Shown here: piece by piece, positions 51,578 to 59,978 of the stretch
How positions within the stretch are numbered: the stretch's first letter is position 1
How the letters are laid out: each line of letters opens with the position of its first letter
Assembly (NCBI RefSeq): GCF_037645805.1
Contig: NZ_JBBEXE010000005.1
Span: forward strand, 124,001 to 188,000
DNA length: 64,000 bases
Reading direction: 5' to 3'
Origin: Leptobacterium_A meishanense
GTDB taxonomy: Bacteria; Bacteroidota; Bacteroidia; Flavobacteriales; Flavobacteriaceae
Notes under the pieces: model-generated
What the model was told of the DNA's origin: nothing
Seen by the model: the letters and a program-made list of their open reading frames with translations, nothing else
Databases searched by the model: none
Program-made: the position numbers and the translations under genes

Positions 51578-53332
51578 ATGTACAGAAGCCATAATTGTAA
51601 CGCATTGCGAATAGCTGATGTTGATAAGGATATAACATTGGCCGGATGGGTTCAGAAAACACGGGATAAAGGGTTTATGATATGGGTGGACCTTCGGGAT
51701 CGTTATGGAATTACCCAACTTATTTTTGATGAGGAACGCACGCCCAAAAATGTTTTTGAACTCGCTAAATCGCTTGGCAGGGAATGTGTTATTCAAGTTT
51801 CCGGAAAAGTTATAGAACGTGAGTCTAAAAATAAAAACATCCCAACCGGGGATATTGAAATTTTGGTTTCAGATTTGACTATCTTAAATGAGGCTAAATT
51901 ACCTCCCTTCACCATAGAAGATGAAACAGATGGAGGGGAAGATCTCCGAATGAAATACCGCTACTTGGATATTCGAAGAAATCCGGTAAAAAACAATCTT
52001 ATCTTTCGGCATCAAGTATCTATCGCCGTTCGGAATTATCTTTCACAGGAAGGGTTTATAGAAGTAGAAACTCCTTATTTAATAAAATCCACCCCTGAAG
52101 GCGCACGCGATTTTGTAGTTCCTTCCCGTATGAACAAAGGTCAGTTCTATGCCCTCCCGCAATCGCCACAAACCTTTAAGCAATTACTTATGGTGGGGGG
52201 AATGGACAAATACTTTCAAATTGTGAAGTGTTTTAGGGATGAAGATCTACGGGCTGACCGCCAACCAGAATTCACACAAATTGACTGTGAAATGGCATTT
52301 GTTTCACAGGAAGATGTTTTGAGCACTTTTGAAGGAATGGTCCGGCATTTGCTCAAAACTGTTAAGGGTATTGATATAGGTTCCTTTCCTAGAATGACCT
52401 ATGACGAAGCCATACAAACTTACGGAAATGATAAGCCTGATATTCGTTTCGGGATGAAATTTGGAGAGCTAAATGCTGTGGCACAACATAAAGAGTTTGC
52501 CATCTTCAACAAGGCTGAACTCGTTGTGGGTATCGCTGTTCCGGGAGCAGCTGACTATAGCCGAAAACAAATAGATGCACTTATTGATTGGGTAAAACGC
52601 CCACAAATTGGGGCTATGGGAATGGTATATGTAAAATGCAATGCAGATGGTACCTATAAATCATCCGTAGATAAATTTTATGGTCAGGAAGATTTGGTAA
52701 AATGGGCTGAAGTTACCCATGCAAAACCCGGAGATCTTATACTGATCCTCTCAGGAGAAAAAAATAAAACCCGTGCGCAGTTAAGTGCATTGCGAATGGA
52801 ATTGGCTGAACGTTTAGGCTTTCGAAAGCCTAACGAATATGCCCCGCTATGGGTAGTTGACTTCCCCTTACTGGAATGGGATGAAGAAACCCAACGTTAC
52901 CATGCTATGCACCACCCCTTTACTTCTCCAAAACCGGAAGATATTGAATTGCTCAAAACCGCTCCCAAGGAAGTACGTGCCAATGCATACGATTTAGTCC
53001 TTAATGGAAATGAAATTGGTGGTGGGTCGATCAGAATCCATGATAAAACATTACAAAGCCAGTTGTTTGAACTCCTCGGTTTTACTAAAGAACAAGCTGA
53101 AGAACAATTTGGGTTTTTAATGAATGCTTTTGAATATGGAGCACCTCCACATGGCGGTATTGCTTTTGGTTTTGATAGGTTAGTCGCTATTTTAGGTGGA
53201 CAAGAAACCATCCGGGATTTTATTGCATTCCCAAAAAACAATGCAGGAAGAGATGTAATGATTGATGCGCCTTCTTTTATTGATGAAGAACAATTGGATG
53301 AACTGCACATAAAGCTTGACTTAGACGAATAA
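51578..53332 (+). CDS. aspS: aspartate--tRNA ligase
   Basis: A 584-residue class IIb synthetase charging tRNA-Asp. Order: N-terminal OB-fold anticodon domain (MYRSHNCNALRIADVDKDITLAGWVQK, to about 110), motif 1 region, motif 2 FRDEDLRADRQPEFTQID, the bacterial GAD insertion (about 295-420) and motif 3 GIAFGFDRLVA near the C terminus. The GAD insertion and length mark it as the bacterial type; whether it charges only Asp or also Asn tRNA is not decidable here. Confidence 0.97.
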   Translation: MYRSHNCNALRIADVDKDITLAGWVQKTRDKGFMIWVDLRDRYGITQLIFDEERTPKNVFELAKSLGRECVIQVSGKVIERESKNKNIPTGDIEILVSDLTILNEAKLPPFTIEDETDGGEDLRMKYRYLDIRRNPVKNNLIFRHQVSIAVRNYLSQEGFIEVETPYLIKSTPEGARDFVVPSRMNKGQFYALPQSPQTFKQLLMVGGMDKYFQIVKCFRDEDLRADRQPEFTQIDCEMAFVSQEDVLSTFEGMVRHLLKTVKGIDIGSFPRMTYDEAIQTYGNDKPDIRFGMKFGELNAVAQHKEFAIFNKAELVVGIAVPGAADYSRKQIDALIDWVKRPQIGAMGMVYVKCNADGTYKSSVDKFYGQEDLVKWAEVTHAKPGDLILILSGEKNKTRAQLSALRMELAERLGFRKPNEYAPLWVVDFPLLEWDEETQRYHAMHHPFTSPKPEDIELLKTAPKEVRANAYDLVLNGNEIGGGSIRIHDKTLQSQLFELLGFTKEQAEEQFGFLMNAFEYGAPPHGGIAFGFDRLVAILGGQETIRDFIAFPKNNAGRDVMIDAPSFIDEEQLDELHIKLDLDE

Positions 53333-53338
53333 TTAACA

Positions 53339-53369
53339 TTGATATTCTCTGACGTTTTTTGTAAATTAG
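53339..53369 (+). promoter_or_regulatory. probable promoter of the ferritin gene
   Basis: TTG (53339-53341), 20 bases, TAAATTAG (53362-53369), one mismatch to TAnnTTTG, 16 bases before ATG 53386. Confidence 0.45.
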
Positions 53370-53385
53370 TAAAAATGAATGCATT

Positions 53386-53877
53386 ATGATTTCTGAAAAA
53401 ATAGAAAATGCACTTAACAATCAGGTAAAAATAGAGGCTACGTCTTCTATGCAATATTTGGCAATGGCTTCTTGGTCCGAGGTGAATGGCTTCAACGGAG
53501 TTGCTTCCTTTTTTTATAAACAATCAGAAGAAGAACGTATGCATATGGTAAAGCTCATGGCATTTATCAATGAGCGTGGCGGAAAAGCAATTGTTCCTTC
53601 CATAAATGATATCATCAGCGAATTTGATTCATTGGAAAACCTGTTTAATACGTTTCTGGAAAGCGAGGAGCATGTAACTCAACATGTAAATGAAATTGTT
53701 CATATGTGCCTAGAGATCAAAGATTATAATGTGCACAATTTTATGCAATGGTATGTATCTGAACAACTGGAAGAAGAAGCTTCTGCCAGAACTTTGATCG
53801 ATAAGCTAAAAATTATCGGGAATGATAAAGGAGGCCTGTATCTTTTTGATAGAGATTTGCAAATACCTGAAAATTAA
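53386..53877 (+). CDS. ferritin (non-haem iron storage)
   Basis: A 163-residue ferritin that oxidises Fe2+ and stores it as mineral in a 24-mer. Ferroxidase ligands fall at the same numbers as in E. coli FtnA: Glu17, Glu50, His53, Glu94, Gln127 and Glu130, with Tyr24. No haem-ligand Met of bacterioferritin is at position 52-type context. It has its own promoter and is followed 34 bases later by the ClC channel gene. Together with the metal importer 13 kb away it points to active iron/manganese balance. Confidence 0.95.
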   Translation: MISEKIENALNNQVKIEATSSMQYLAMASWSEVNGFNGVASFFYKQSEEERMHMVKLMAFINERGGKAIVPSINDIISEFDSLENLFNTFLESEEHVTQHVNEIVHMCLEIKDYNVHNFMQWYVSEQLEEEASARTLIDKLKIIGNDKGGLYLFDRDLQIPEN

Positions 53878-53911
53878 ACAGGAAAGCTAAAATCAACGAG
53901 CGTTTCGTAGC

Positions 53912-55702
53912 ATGTCAAATAAAAAAAAGCCCCTACTTACACGTTTTTTAATCTGGCGTGCCAAACATATTTCCCATCGGCAGTTTGTATATATTTTGAG
54001 TATACTTATAGGTTTTACCTCCGGTTTGGGAGCCCTAGTTCTTAAAAATTTCACACATTTCATACAACATTTTCTAGAAGGCAAACTAGTGCAATACTAT
54101 CACCATGCCTTTTATTTTGTTTTCCCTATTATTGGGCTTACTATTACCTATCTTATTATTAAATATTTTGTCCGGAATAAGGTAAGTCATGGTATTCCTT
54201 CTACTTTATTTGCTATTTCCAAGCGAAAAGGGATTATGCGTCAATATCAAATGATAGGATCATTGCTAACTGCTCCTATAACTGTTGGTTTTGGAGGTTC
54301 TGTAGGGTTGGAAGGGCCTACCGTGGCAACCGGATCGGCAATTAGTTCGAATATTGCCCGGATGTTACATATGAACCAAACTACCCGAACATTACTCATT
54401 GGTTGTGCAGCAGCAGGGGCAATGTCCTCTATTTTTAAAGCACCTATTGCAGCTATTATTTTTGCTATTGAGGTTTTTAGCTTAGACCTAACCATTGCTT
54501 CCATGCTCCCTTTGTTATTGGCCTCTCTTTCTGCGGTGCTTACTTCATATTTTTTCTTTGGATCAGATATTCTATTGCCTTTTCGCATAGAAGACAAGTT
54601 TATTATAAGTGATGTCCCTTTCTTTATTATTTTAGGGGTTTTTGCAGGTTTTACATCTATTTATTTTACAGAAGCTTATGATCGAATTCATCGTTTTTTT
54701 GAAAAAATAGCTTCTCCCATAAAAAGATTGATCATAGGGGGGATTGGGATTGGTGTTTTGGTGTTTTTTATTCCTCCGCTGTATGGAGAAGGGTTTGATG
54801 TCATCAACGAACTGGTAAAAGGGAATCCGGAGAAAGCACTTGAAAATAACTTTTTAAACTTAAACCTGGATAATGTTTGGGTTGTGATTGCATTGTTGGC
54901 AGGGCTTGTTTTTTTTAAAGTAATCGCCAGCTCTTTTACATTCGGTGCGGGGGGCGTAGGAGGTATTTTTGCGCCAACCTTGTTTATGGGAAGCATTATG
55001 GGGAATTGTATTGCTAAGGTCTTTAATAATATCGGATTGAACGTTGCCGTTTCTGAAAGTAATTTTACTTTGGTAGGGATGGCTGGTTTAATGGCCGGCG
55101 TGCTTCATGCTCCTTTAACGGCTATTTTTCTTATTGCAGAATTAACAGGAGGATATGAACTTTTCATTCCGCTCATGATTACTGCTGCTATTTCCTTCTC
55201 TATCACTAAATATTTTATGCCTCATTCTGTTTATACGATGGAATTGGGAAGGAAAGGAGAGCTTATTACACATAACAAAGACCATGCAGTATTAACTTTA
55301 ATGAATATTGACAAAATAATAGAAACAAATTTTACAGCTATTTATCCCGATATGAACTTAGAAGAAATTGTTCATGAAGCAGTAGTAAAATCTAAAAGGA
55401 ATATTTTTCCTGTTATCGACAGAGAAACACAATCATTGCAAGGAATTATTTTGTTAGATGATATCCGCCCTATCATGTTTGATCAATCCCTCTATAAAGA
55501 AGTATTTGCCAGTGACATTATGCAGCATCCCCCGGAAATTATTGAATTAGAAAAAGATAAAATGACTACTGTCATGAAAAAATTTCAAGACAGCAGTGCA
55601 TGGAACCTTCCGGTGGTTAAAAACAATCAATATGTAGGTTTTGTTTCCAAATCTAAAATGCTTACTGTATATAGAAGGAAATTAATTCAAGTAACTTCTT
55701 AA
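53912..55702 (+). CDS. ClC-family chloride channel/antiporter with CBS domains
   Basis: A 596-residue membrane protein. The ClC selectivity segments are visible: GGSVGLEGP with the gating-type Glu near residue 135, and FTFGAGGVGGIFAPTLFMG near 345-365. The presence of the gating Glu is compatible with either a channel or H+/Cl- exchanger. C-terminal residues about 455-590 form a CBS pair (IDKIIETNFTAIYPDMNLEEIV; SDIMQHPPEIIEL...FVSKSKMLTVYRR), a nucleotide-sensing module. The next gene starts 2 bases later. Confidence 0.93.
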   Translation: MSNKKKPLLTRFLIWRAKHISHRQFVYILSILIGFTSGLGALVLKNFTHFIQHFLEGKLVQYYHHAFYFVFPIIGLTITYLIIKYFVRNKVSHGIPSTLFAISKRKGIMRQYQMIGSLLTAPITVGFGGSVGLEGPTVATGSAISSNIARMLHMNQTTRTLLIGCAAAGAMSSIFKAPIAAIIFAIEVFSLDLTIASMLPLLLASLSAVLTSYFFFGSDILLPFRIEDKFIISDVPFFIILGVFAGFTSIYFTEAYDRIHRFFEKIASPIKRLIIGGIGIGVLVFFIPPLYGEGFDVINELVKGNPEKALENNFLNLNLDNVWVVIALLAGLVFFKVIASSFTFGAGGVGGIFAPTLFMGSIMGNCIAKVFNNIGLNVAVSESNFTLVGMAGLMAGVLHAPLTAIFLIAELTGGYELFIPLMITAAISFSITKYFMPHSVYTMELGRKGELITHNKDHAVLTLMNIDKIIETNFTAIYPDMNLEEIVHEAVVKSKRNIFPVIDRETQSLQGIILLDDIRPIMFDQSLYKEVFASDIMQHPPEIIELEKDKMTTVMKKFQDSSAWNLPVVKNNQYVGFVSKSKMLTVYRRKLIQVTS

Positions 55703-55704
55703 TA

Positions 55705-55950
55705 ATGAAAAGACTTATTCAAATCTTATTTATTGCTATTGTTCTAGCCATAGCTACCGGATATTACTTTAAAAATAATGCAAACAATGCTACAGGGGAT
55801 ATCATTATTGGTATTGCTGTGTTGGTAACAGCCTTTATTCTAATGCCGCTTTTTATTTATCACCGCTCTAAAGGGAAAAAGATACAAGACTATATGTTTT
55901 CTCAGGAGAATTGGGACAAAATGAAGGATAAAAAAAATGAAAAGTCCTGA
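55705..55950 (+). CDS. small two-helix membrane protein
   Basis: An 81-residue protein with two hydrophobic helices (about 3-21 and 31-52) and a basic C-terminal tail (HRSKGKKIQDYMFSQENWDKMKDKKNEKS). Its start is two bases after the ClC gene stop, so the two are translated from one message. The family is not recognised; a small partner of the ClC protein is possible because of coupling only. Confidence 0.75.
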   Translation: MKRLIQILFIAIVLAIATGYYFKNNANNATGDIIIGIAVLVTAFILMPLFIYHRSKGKKIQDYMFSQENWDKMKDKKNEKS

Positions 55951-56010
55951 AAATCAATATTTTTTTAATAAAAAAAACAATAATTTAACATTTTGCGTAT
56001 ATATAAATCC

Positions 56011-56018
56011 TAAATTTG
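56011..56018 (+). promoter_or_regulatory. -7 element of the cold-shock gene
   Basis: TAAATTTG, exact TAnnTTTG match, 25 bases before ATG 56044. A TTTG at 55992-55995 is only 15 bases upstream, shorter than usual. The short leader contains no long cold-shock-type 5' region. Confidence 0.4.
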
Positions 56019-56043
56019 CATTTTAATTTTTAATTATTTTATA

Positions 56044-56238
56044 ATGACAGGTACAGTTAAATTTTTCAATGAATCAAAAGGTTATGGATTCATTACCAAT
56101 GACGAAACGGGCAAAGACATTTTTGTTCATGTAACAGAATTGAACGGTGTTGAACTCAGAGATGGAGACAAAGTAGAATATGTTGAAACAGAAGGAAGAA
56201 AAGGCATGGTTGCTTCACAAGTAACAGTGCTAAACTAA
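56044..56238 (+). CDS. cold-shock domain protein (CspA family)
   Basis: A 64-residue single cold-shock domain binding single-stranded nucleic acid. RNP1 KGYGFI (16-21) and RNP2 DIFVHV (29-34) are intact and the length is that of the family. It acts as an RNA chaperone in the cytoplasm. Monocistronic, with its own promoter element and a strong terminator 30 bases after the stop. Confidence 0.96.
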   Translation: MTGTVKFFNESKGYGFITNDETGKDIFVHVTELNGVELRDGDKVEYVETEGRKGMVASQVTVLN

Positions 56239-56267
56239 TATGAATTGTATTTTATTTTGAATGACTG

Positions 56268-56295
56268 AAGCGCAATGAGAATTGCGCTTTTTTTA
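56268..56295 (+). terminator. intrinsic terminator after the cold-shock gene
   Basis: AAGCGCAAT (56268-56276), GAGA tetraloop, ATTGCGCTT (56281-56289), then a T run. The stem is perfect and the loop is of the stable GNRA type; it sits on the end of the convergent tadA gene and may serve both strands. Confidence 0.9.
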
Positions 56296-56745
56296 TTAGT
56301 TAAGGTTTCTTTTTTGTATAAAAAACTTTTTTAATAATTGGCTGGCCTCTTCTTCCATAATACCCCCTATGACCTCTGTTTTAGGGTGTAACTTCGCTTT
56401 CATTGCAGTAAAACCACGCTGTTCATCTTTTGCTCCATAAACTATTTTCGATATCTGGCTCCAATATAGTGCCCCTGCACACATTTGACATGGTTCCAGT
56501 GTTGCATATAATGTACAATCTTTTAAATATTTTCCCCCTAAAAAGTTAGCAGCGGCTGTTATGGCTTGCATTTCAGCATGAGCGGTTACATCATTCAAAG
56601 TTTCCGTAAGGTTATGCCCTCTTGCAATAATCCGGTTATCTATCACAATAAGCGCCCCTACCGGAATTTCTCCTTTTTCAAAAGCAATTGCCGCTTCTTG
56701 AAGGGCTTTTTTCATAAAGTAGGTATCGTCAAAAATAGTTTCCAT
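56296..56745 (-). CDS. tadA: tRNA-specific adenosine deaminase (TadA-like)
   Basis: A 149-residue zinc deaminase, most likely converting A34 to inosine in tRNA-Arg. Zinc site: HAEMQAI with His56 and catalytic Glu58, PCQMC (85-89) with Cys86 and Cys89. The tRNA-binding region is conserved enough (RGHNLTETLNDVTAHAEM) to favour TadA over guanine deaminase. Divergent from dxs with only 38 bases between start codons, in which both promoters must lie. Confidence 0.9.
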   Translation of the reverse strand: METIFDDTYFMKKALQEAAIAFEKGEIPVGALIVIDNRIIARGHNLTETLNDVTAHAEMQAITAAANFLGGKYLKDCTLYATLEPCQMCAGALYWSQISKIVYGAKDEQRGFTAMKAKLHPKTEVIGGIMEEEASQLLKKFFIQKRNLN

Positions 56746-56750
56746 TAAAA

Positions 56751-56779
56751 CAAAAATACAATTTCATGCCTTACTTTTG
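56751..56779. promoter_or_regulatory. divergent -7 elements of tadA and dxs
   Basis: Minus strand TATTTTTG (56751-56758), 5 bases before the tadA ATG at 56745; plus strand TACTTTTG (56772-56779), 4 bases before the dxs ATG at 56784. Both are exact TAnnTTTG matches. Start sites would fall on or next to the AUG, implying leaderless mRNAs. Confidence 0.5.
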
Positions 56780-56783
56780 TTGT

Positions 56784-58556
56784 ATGCCTGATAAATTGCT
56801 AGATCATATCCATTCTCCTGAAGACCTCCGTGGGTTTTCTATTTCCCAACTCCTCCAATTGGCAAAAGAACTTCGTGAGTTTATTATTGACATTGTCTCC
56901 GTAAAAGAAGGGCACCTAGGAGCCAGTTTAGGTGTAATAGAGCTTACCATAGCACTTCATTATGTTTTTGATACACCTGATGATATGTTGATATGGGATG
57001 TAGGGCATCAAGCTTACGGGCATAAAATTTTGACAGGGAGAAAAGATCTTTTTCATACAAACAGACAATTCGGTGGCATCAGTGGCTTCCCAAAGCGAAG
57101 TGAAAGTACCTATGATGTTTTTGGGACAGGCCATTCATCTACCTCCATTTCTGCAGCTTTAGGAATGGCATTGGCCTCAAATATAAAAGGTGATTATGAA
57201 AAAACTCACATTGCTGTTATCGGCGATGCATCCATCGCGAGCGGAATGGCCTTTGAGGGGTTAAACCATGCCGGTGTAACGGATGCCAACCTCCTTATAA
57301 TCCTTAATGACAATGCTATGGGAATTGATCCTAGTGTAGGGGCTTTAAAAAAATACCTCACAGAAGTAAAATCAAATAAAAAACTGGCTCAAAATAATAT
57401 TATTAAGGCCTTGAATTTTGATTATTCCGGTCCTATTGACGGGCATGATATTGAAGTAGTGATAAATGAATTAAAAAGGTTAAAACACAAAAAAGGGCCT
57501 CGTTTTTTGCATATTGTTACTACCAAAGGAAAAGGGTTAAAGCAAGCTGAGGAAGATCAAATACGCTATCATGCTCCCGGAAAATTTGATAGAAAAACAG
57601 GGGTTATTGCTCCTAAAGCAGAAGACGGTTTACCTTCAAAATACCAAGATGTCTTTGGGCATACATTGGTTGAATTGGCTGAAAAAAACGAAAAAATTGT
57701 GGGTATTACCCCTGCAATGCCTACCGGAAGCTCTCTTAAATATATGATAGAAACATTTCCTGATAGGGCTTTTGATGTAGGTATTGCCGAACAACATGCT
57801 GTGACACTTGCTGCCGGAATGGCTACACAAGGGCTCATTCCTTTCTGTGCCATTTATTCTACTTTTTTACAACGTGCATATGATCAAGTGATTCATGATG
57901 TTGCATTACAAAACCTTCCGGTTATTTTTTGTATAGACCGTGCAGGCTTAGTAGGTGAAGATGGTGCTACACATCATGGGGTTTTTGACTTAGCTTATTT
58001 AAGGTGCATTCCCAATCTTATCATTTTTGCTCCAAGAAATGAACAGGAATTGCGTAATATTATGCATATTTCTCAGCTTGGATTAGAACATCCCATTGCT
58101 ATCCGTTACCCTAGGGGCAGGGGAACCGTCACTGATTGGAGGACACCCTTTGGAAATATTCCTATCGGAAAAGCAACACAGCTAAAAAAAGGAACTGATA
58201 TTGCTATTTTAAGTATCGGAAGCATTGCTAATAATGTTACCTCAGCGCTTCATGAAATTCCTGACAATTCAAGAATAGCACACTATGACATGCGTTTTGT
58301 AAAACCTTTAGATGAGGAGCTACTTCATAAAATTTGTGCTGTTTATCAAAAAATTATCACCATAGAGGATGGTGTCATAAACGGTGGCTTCGGAGGTGCC
58401 ATTTTGGAATTTATGGCACGGCACGGTTATAAAATCACTGTTCAGCGACTTGGTGTTCCGGACGTTTTTATTGAACAAGGAAATATTACTGACCTGTATA
58501 AAGTTGCGGGAATTGATGTTCTATCAATAAAAAGAATTCTTTTAAATAGTTTATAA
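56784..58556 (+). CDS. dxs: 1-deoxy-D-xylulose-5-phosphate synthase
   Basis: A 590-residue thiamine-diphosphate enzyme joining pyruvate and glyceraldehyde 3-phosphate in the first step of the MEP isoprenoid pathway. Key regions: GVIELTIALHYVFD near the N terminus, GHSSTSISAALGMA, the diphosphate-binding GDASIASGMAFEGLNHAG...NDN (GDG of E. coli is GDA, a common flavobacterial form), and the transketolase pyrimidine domain with AEQHAVTLAAGMA and the C-terminal domain. I start at ATG 56784 (MPDKLLDHI) because a TACTTTTG element overlaps the first codons of a start at 56766. Confidence 0.95.
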   Translation: MPDKLLDHIHSPEDLRGFSISQLLQLAKELREFIIDIVSVKEGHLGASLGVIELTIALHYVFDTPDDMLIWDVGHQAYGHKILTGRKDLFHTNRQFGGISGFPKRSESTYDVFGTGHSSTSISAALGMALASNIKGDYEKTHIAVIGDASIASGMAFEGLNHAGVTDANLLIILNDNAMGIDPSVGALKKYLTEVKSNKKLAQNNIIKALNFDYSGPIDGHDIEVVINELKRLKHKKGPRFLHIVTTKGKGLKQAEEDQIRYHAPGKFDRKTGVIAPKAEDGLPSKYQDVFGHTLVELAEKNEKIVGITPAMPTGSSLKYMIETFPDRAFDVGIAEQHAVTLAAGMATQGLIPFCAIYSTFLQRAYDQVIHDVALQNLPVIFCIDRAGLVGEDGATHHGVFDLAYLRCIPNLIIFAPRNEQELRNIMHISQLGLEHPIAIRYPRGRGTVTDWRTPFGNIPIGKATQLKKGTDIAILSIGSIANNVTSALHEIPDNSRIAHYDMRFVKPLDEELLHKICAVYQKIITIEDGVINGGFGGAILEFMARHGYKITVQRLGVPDVFIEQGNITDLYKVAGIDVLSIKRILLNSL

Positions 58557-58559
58557 GTG

Positions 58560-59216
58560 CTATATCTTCATTTCAGGAATATCACCTTCTACAATAAGCG
58601 TTCCTTCTGTAGCCTTTTGTATTTCTTCTACAGAAACCCCCGGAGCTCTTTCTAATAATTTGAACCCTCTATCAGTAATATCCAATACTGCCAAGTTAGT
58701 CACTACTTTTTTAATACAGTTAACGCCTGTTAATGGTAATGTACAACGTTTCAAAAGCTTGGATTCTCCAGCTTTATTAGTATGCATCATCGCCACTATA
58801 ATATTTTTTGCTGAAGCTACTAAATCCATTGCCCCTCCCATTCCTTTTACCATTTTCCCTGGAATTTTCCAATTGGCTATATCACCATTTTCAGCTACTT
58901 CCATAGCTCCTAAAATAGTAAGGTGTACATGTTGTCCTCGGATCATTCCAAAACTCATTGCAGAATCAAAAAAGGAGGCTCCGGGCAATGTCGTAATGGT
59001 TTGTTTCCCTGCATTGATAATATCGGGGTCTTCTTCTCCTTCATACGGGAATGGCCCCATTCCTAAAACACCATTTTCACTTTGAAATTCTACTTCTATT
59101 CCATCCGGGATATAGTTGGCAACTAAAGTTGGGATTCCGATCCCAAGGTTTACATAATATCCATCTTTTAGTTCTTTCGCTATCCGCTTGGCAATGCCTA
59201 TTTTGTCTAATGACAT
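58560..59216 (-). CDS. scoB: 3-oxoacid CoA-transferase subunit B
   Basis: The 218-residue subunit of succinyl-CoA:3-oxoacid CoA-transferase, moving CoA from succinyl-CoA to acetoacetate. The catalytic Glu lies in FQSENGVLGMGP, where it forms the gamma-glutamyl-CoA intermediate. Forms a heterotetramer with the subunit A encoded 28 bases upstream. The stop is 3 bases from the convergent dxs stop. Confidence 0.92.
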   Translation of the reverse strand: MSLDKIGIAKRIAKELKDGYYVNLGIGIPTLVANYIPDGIEVEFQSENGVLGMGPFPYEGEEDPDIINAGKQTITTLPGASFFDSAMSFGMIRGQHVHLTILGAMEVAENGDIANWKIPGKMVKGMGGAMDLVASAKNIIVAMMHTNKAGESKLLKRCTLPLTGVNCIKKVVTNLAVLDITDRGFKLLERAPGVSVEEIQKATEGTLIVEGDIPEMKI

Positions 59217-59244
59217 TATTTACTGATTTTATTAATGTAGTTTT

Positions 59245-59946
59245 TTAATCTCTAGATCGAACCGTGCGTTGTTCTATTCTCTTTTCATAGTTTTTCCCTT
59301 GAAATACTCTCTGTACAAATATTCCCGGGATATGGATATGGTCAGGGTCTAAACTTCCTGCAGGCAATAGCTCTTCTACTTCTGCTATTGTTATTTTTGC
59401 TGCCCCACACATACATGGGTTAAAGTTTCTGGCTGTTCCTTTAAAGATCAAGTTTCCTGCTTCATCGCCTTTCCATGCTTTTATAAAGGCAAAGTCTGCT
59501 TTAAAAGCATGCTCTAGCACATACATCTTACCATCAAATTCTCTCGTTTCCTTACCTTCTGCTACTTCTGTTCCATAACCGGCAGGAGTATAAATAACCG
59601 GAAAACCTGATTGCGCTGCCCGGCAGCGTTCTGCTAAAGTTCCTTGTGGTATTAACTCCACCTCTAACTCACCACTCAACATTTGCCGTTCAAATTCATC
59701 ATTCTCTCCCACATAGGAAGATACCATTTTTTTTATCTGACGTTTTTGTAGTAGCAGTCCTAAACCAAAATCATCCACTCCGGCATTGTTAGAAATACAA
59801 GTAATATCTTTTATTTCGCGTTTTACTAATTCGGATATGCTATTCTCAGGAATCCCACACAGTCCAAACCCTCCTAACATGAAGGTCATTCCATCTTTGA
59901 CTCCTTCAAGGGCCTCTTCTACTGAACTTACTTTTTTGTTAATCAT
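59245..59946 (-). CDS. scoA: 3-oxoacid CoA-transferase subunit A
   Basis: A 233-residue partner of scoB. Conserved segments: GGFGLCGIPENSI (26-38 region), SNNAGVDDFGLGLLL, GTLAERCRAAQSGFPVIYTPAGYGTEVAEGK and NPCMCGAAKIT. With scoB it allows use of ketone bodies or acetoacetate from Leu/Lys/butyrate breakdown and can link to the enoyl-CoA hydratase type of metabolism. The gene follows PBP1A with 32 bases between them and is in the same direction. Confidence 0.92.
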   Translation of the reverse strand: MINKKVSSVEEALEGVKDGMTFMLGGFGLCGIPENSISELVKREIKDITCISNNAGVDDFGLGLLLQKRQIKKMVSSYVGENDEFERQMLSGELEVELIPQGTLAERCRAAQSGFPVIYTPAGYGTEVAEGKETREFDGKMYVLEHAFKADFAFIKAWKGDEAGNLIFKGTARNFNPCMCGAAKITIAEVEELLPAGSLDPDHIHIPGIFVQRVFQGKNYEKRIEQRTVRSRD

Positions 59947-59978
59947 TTAGGCTAAAAATTTATGAAACAATCTATCTT

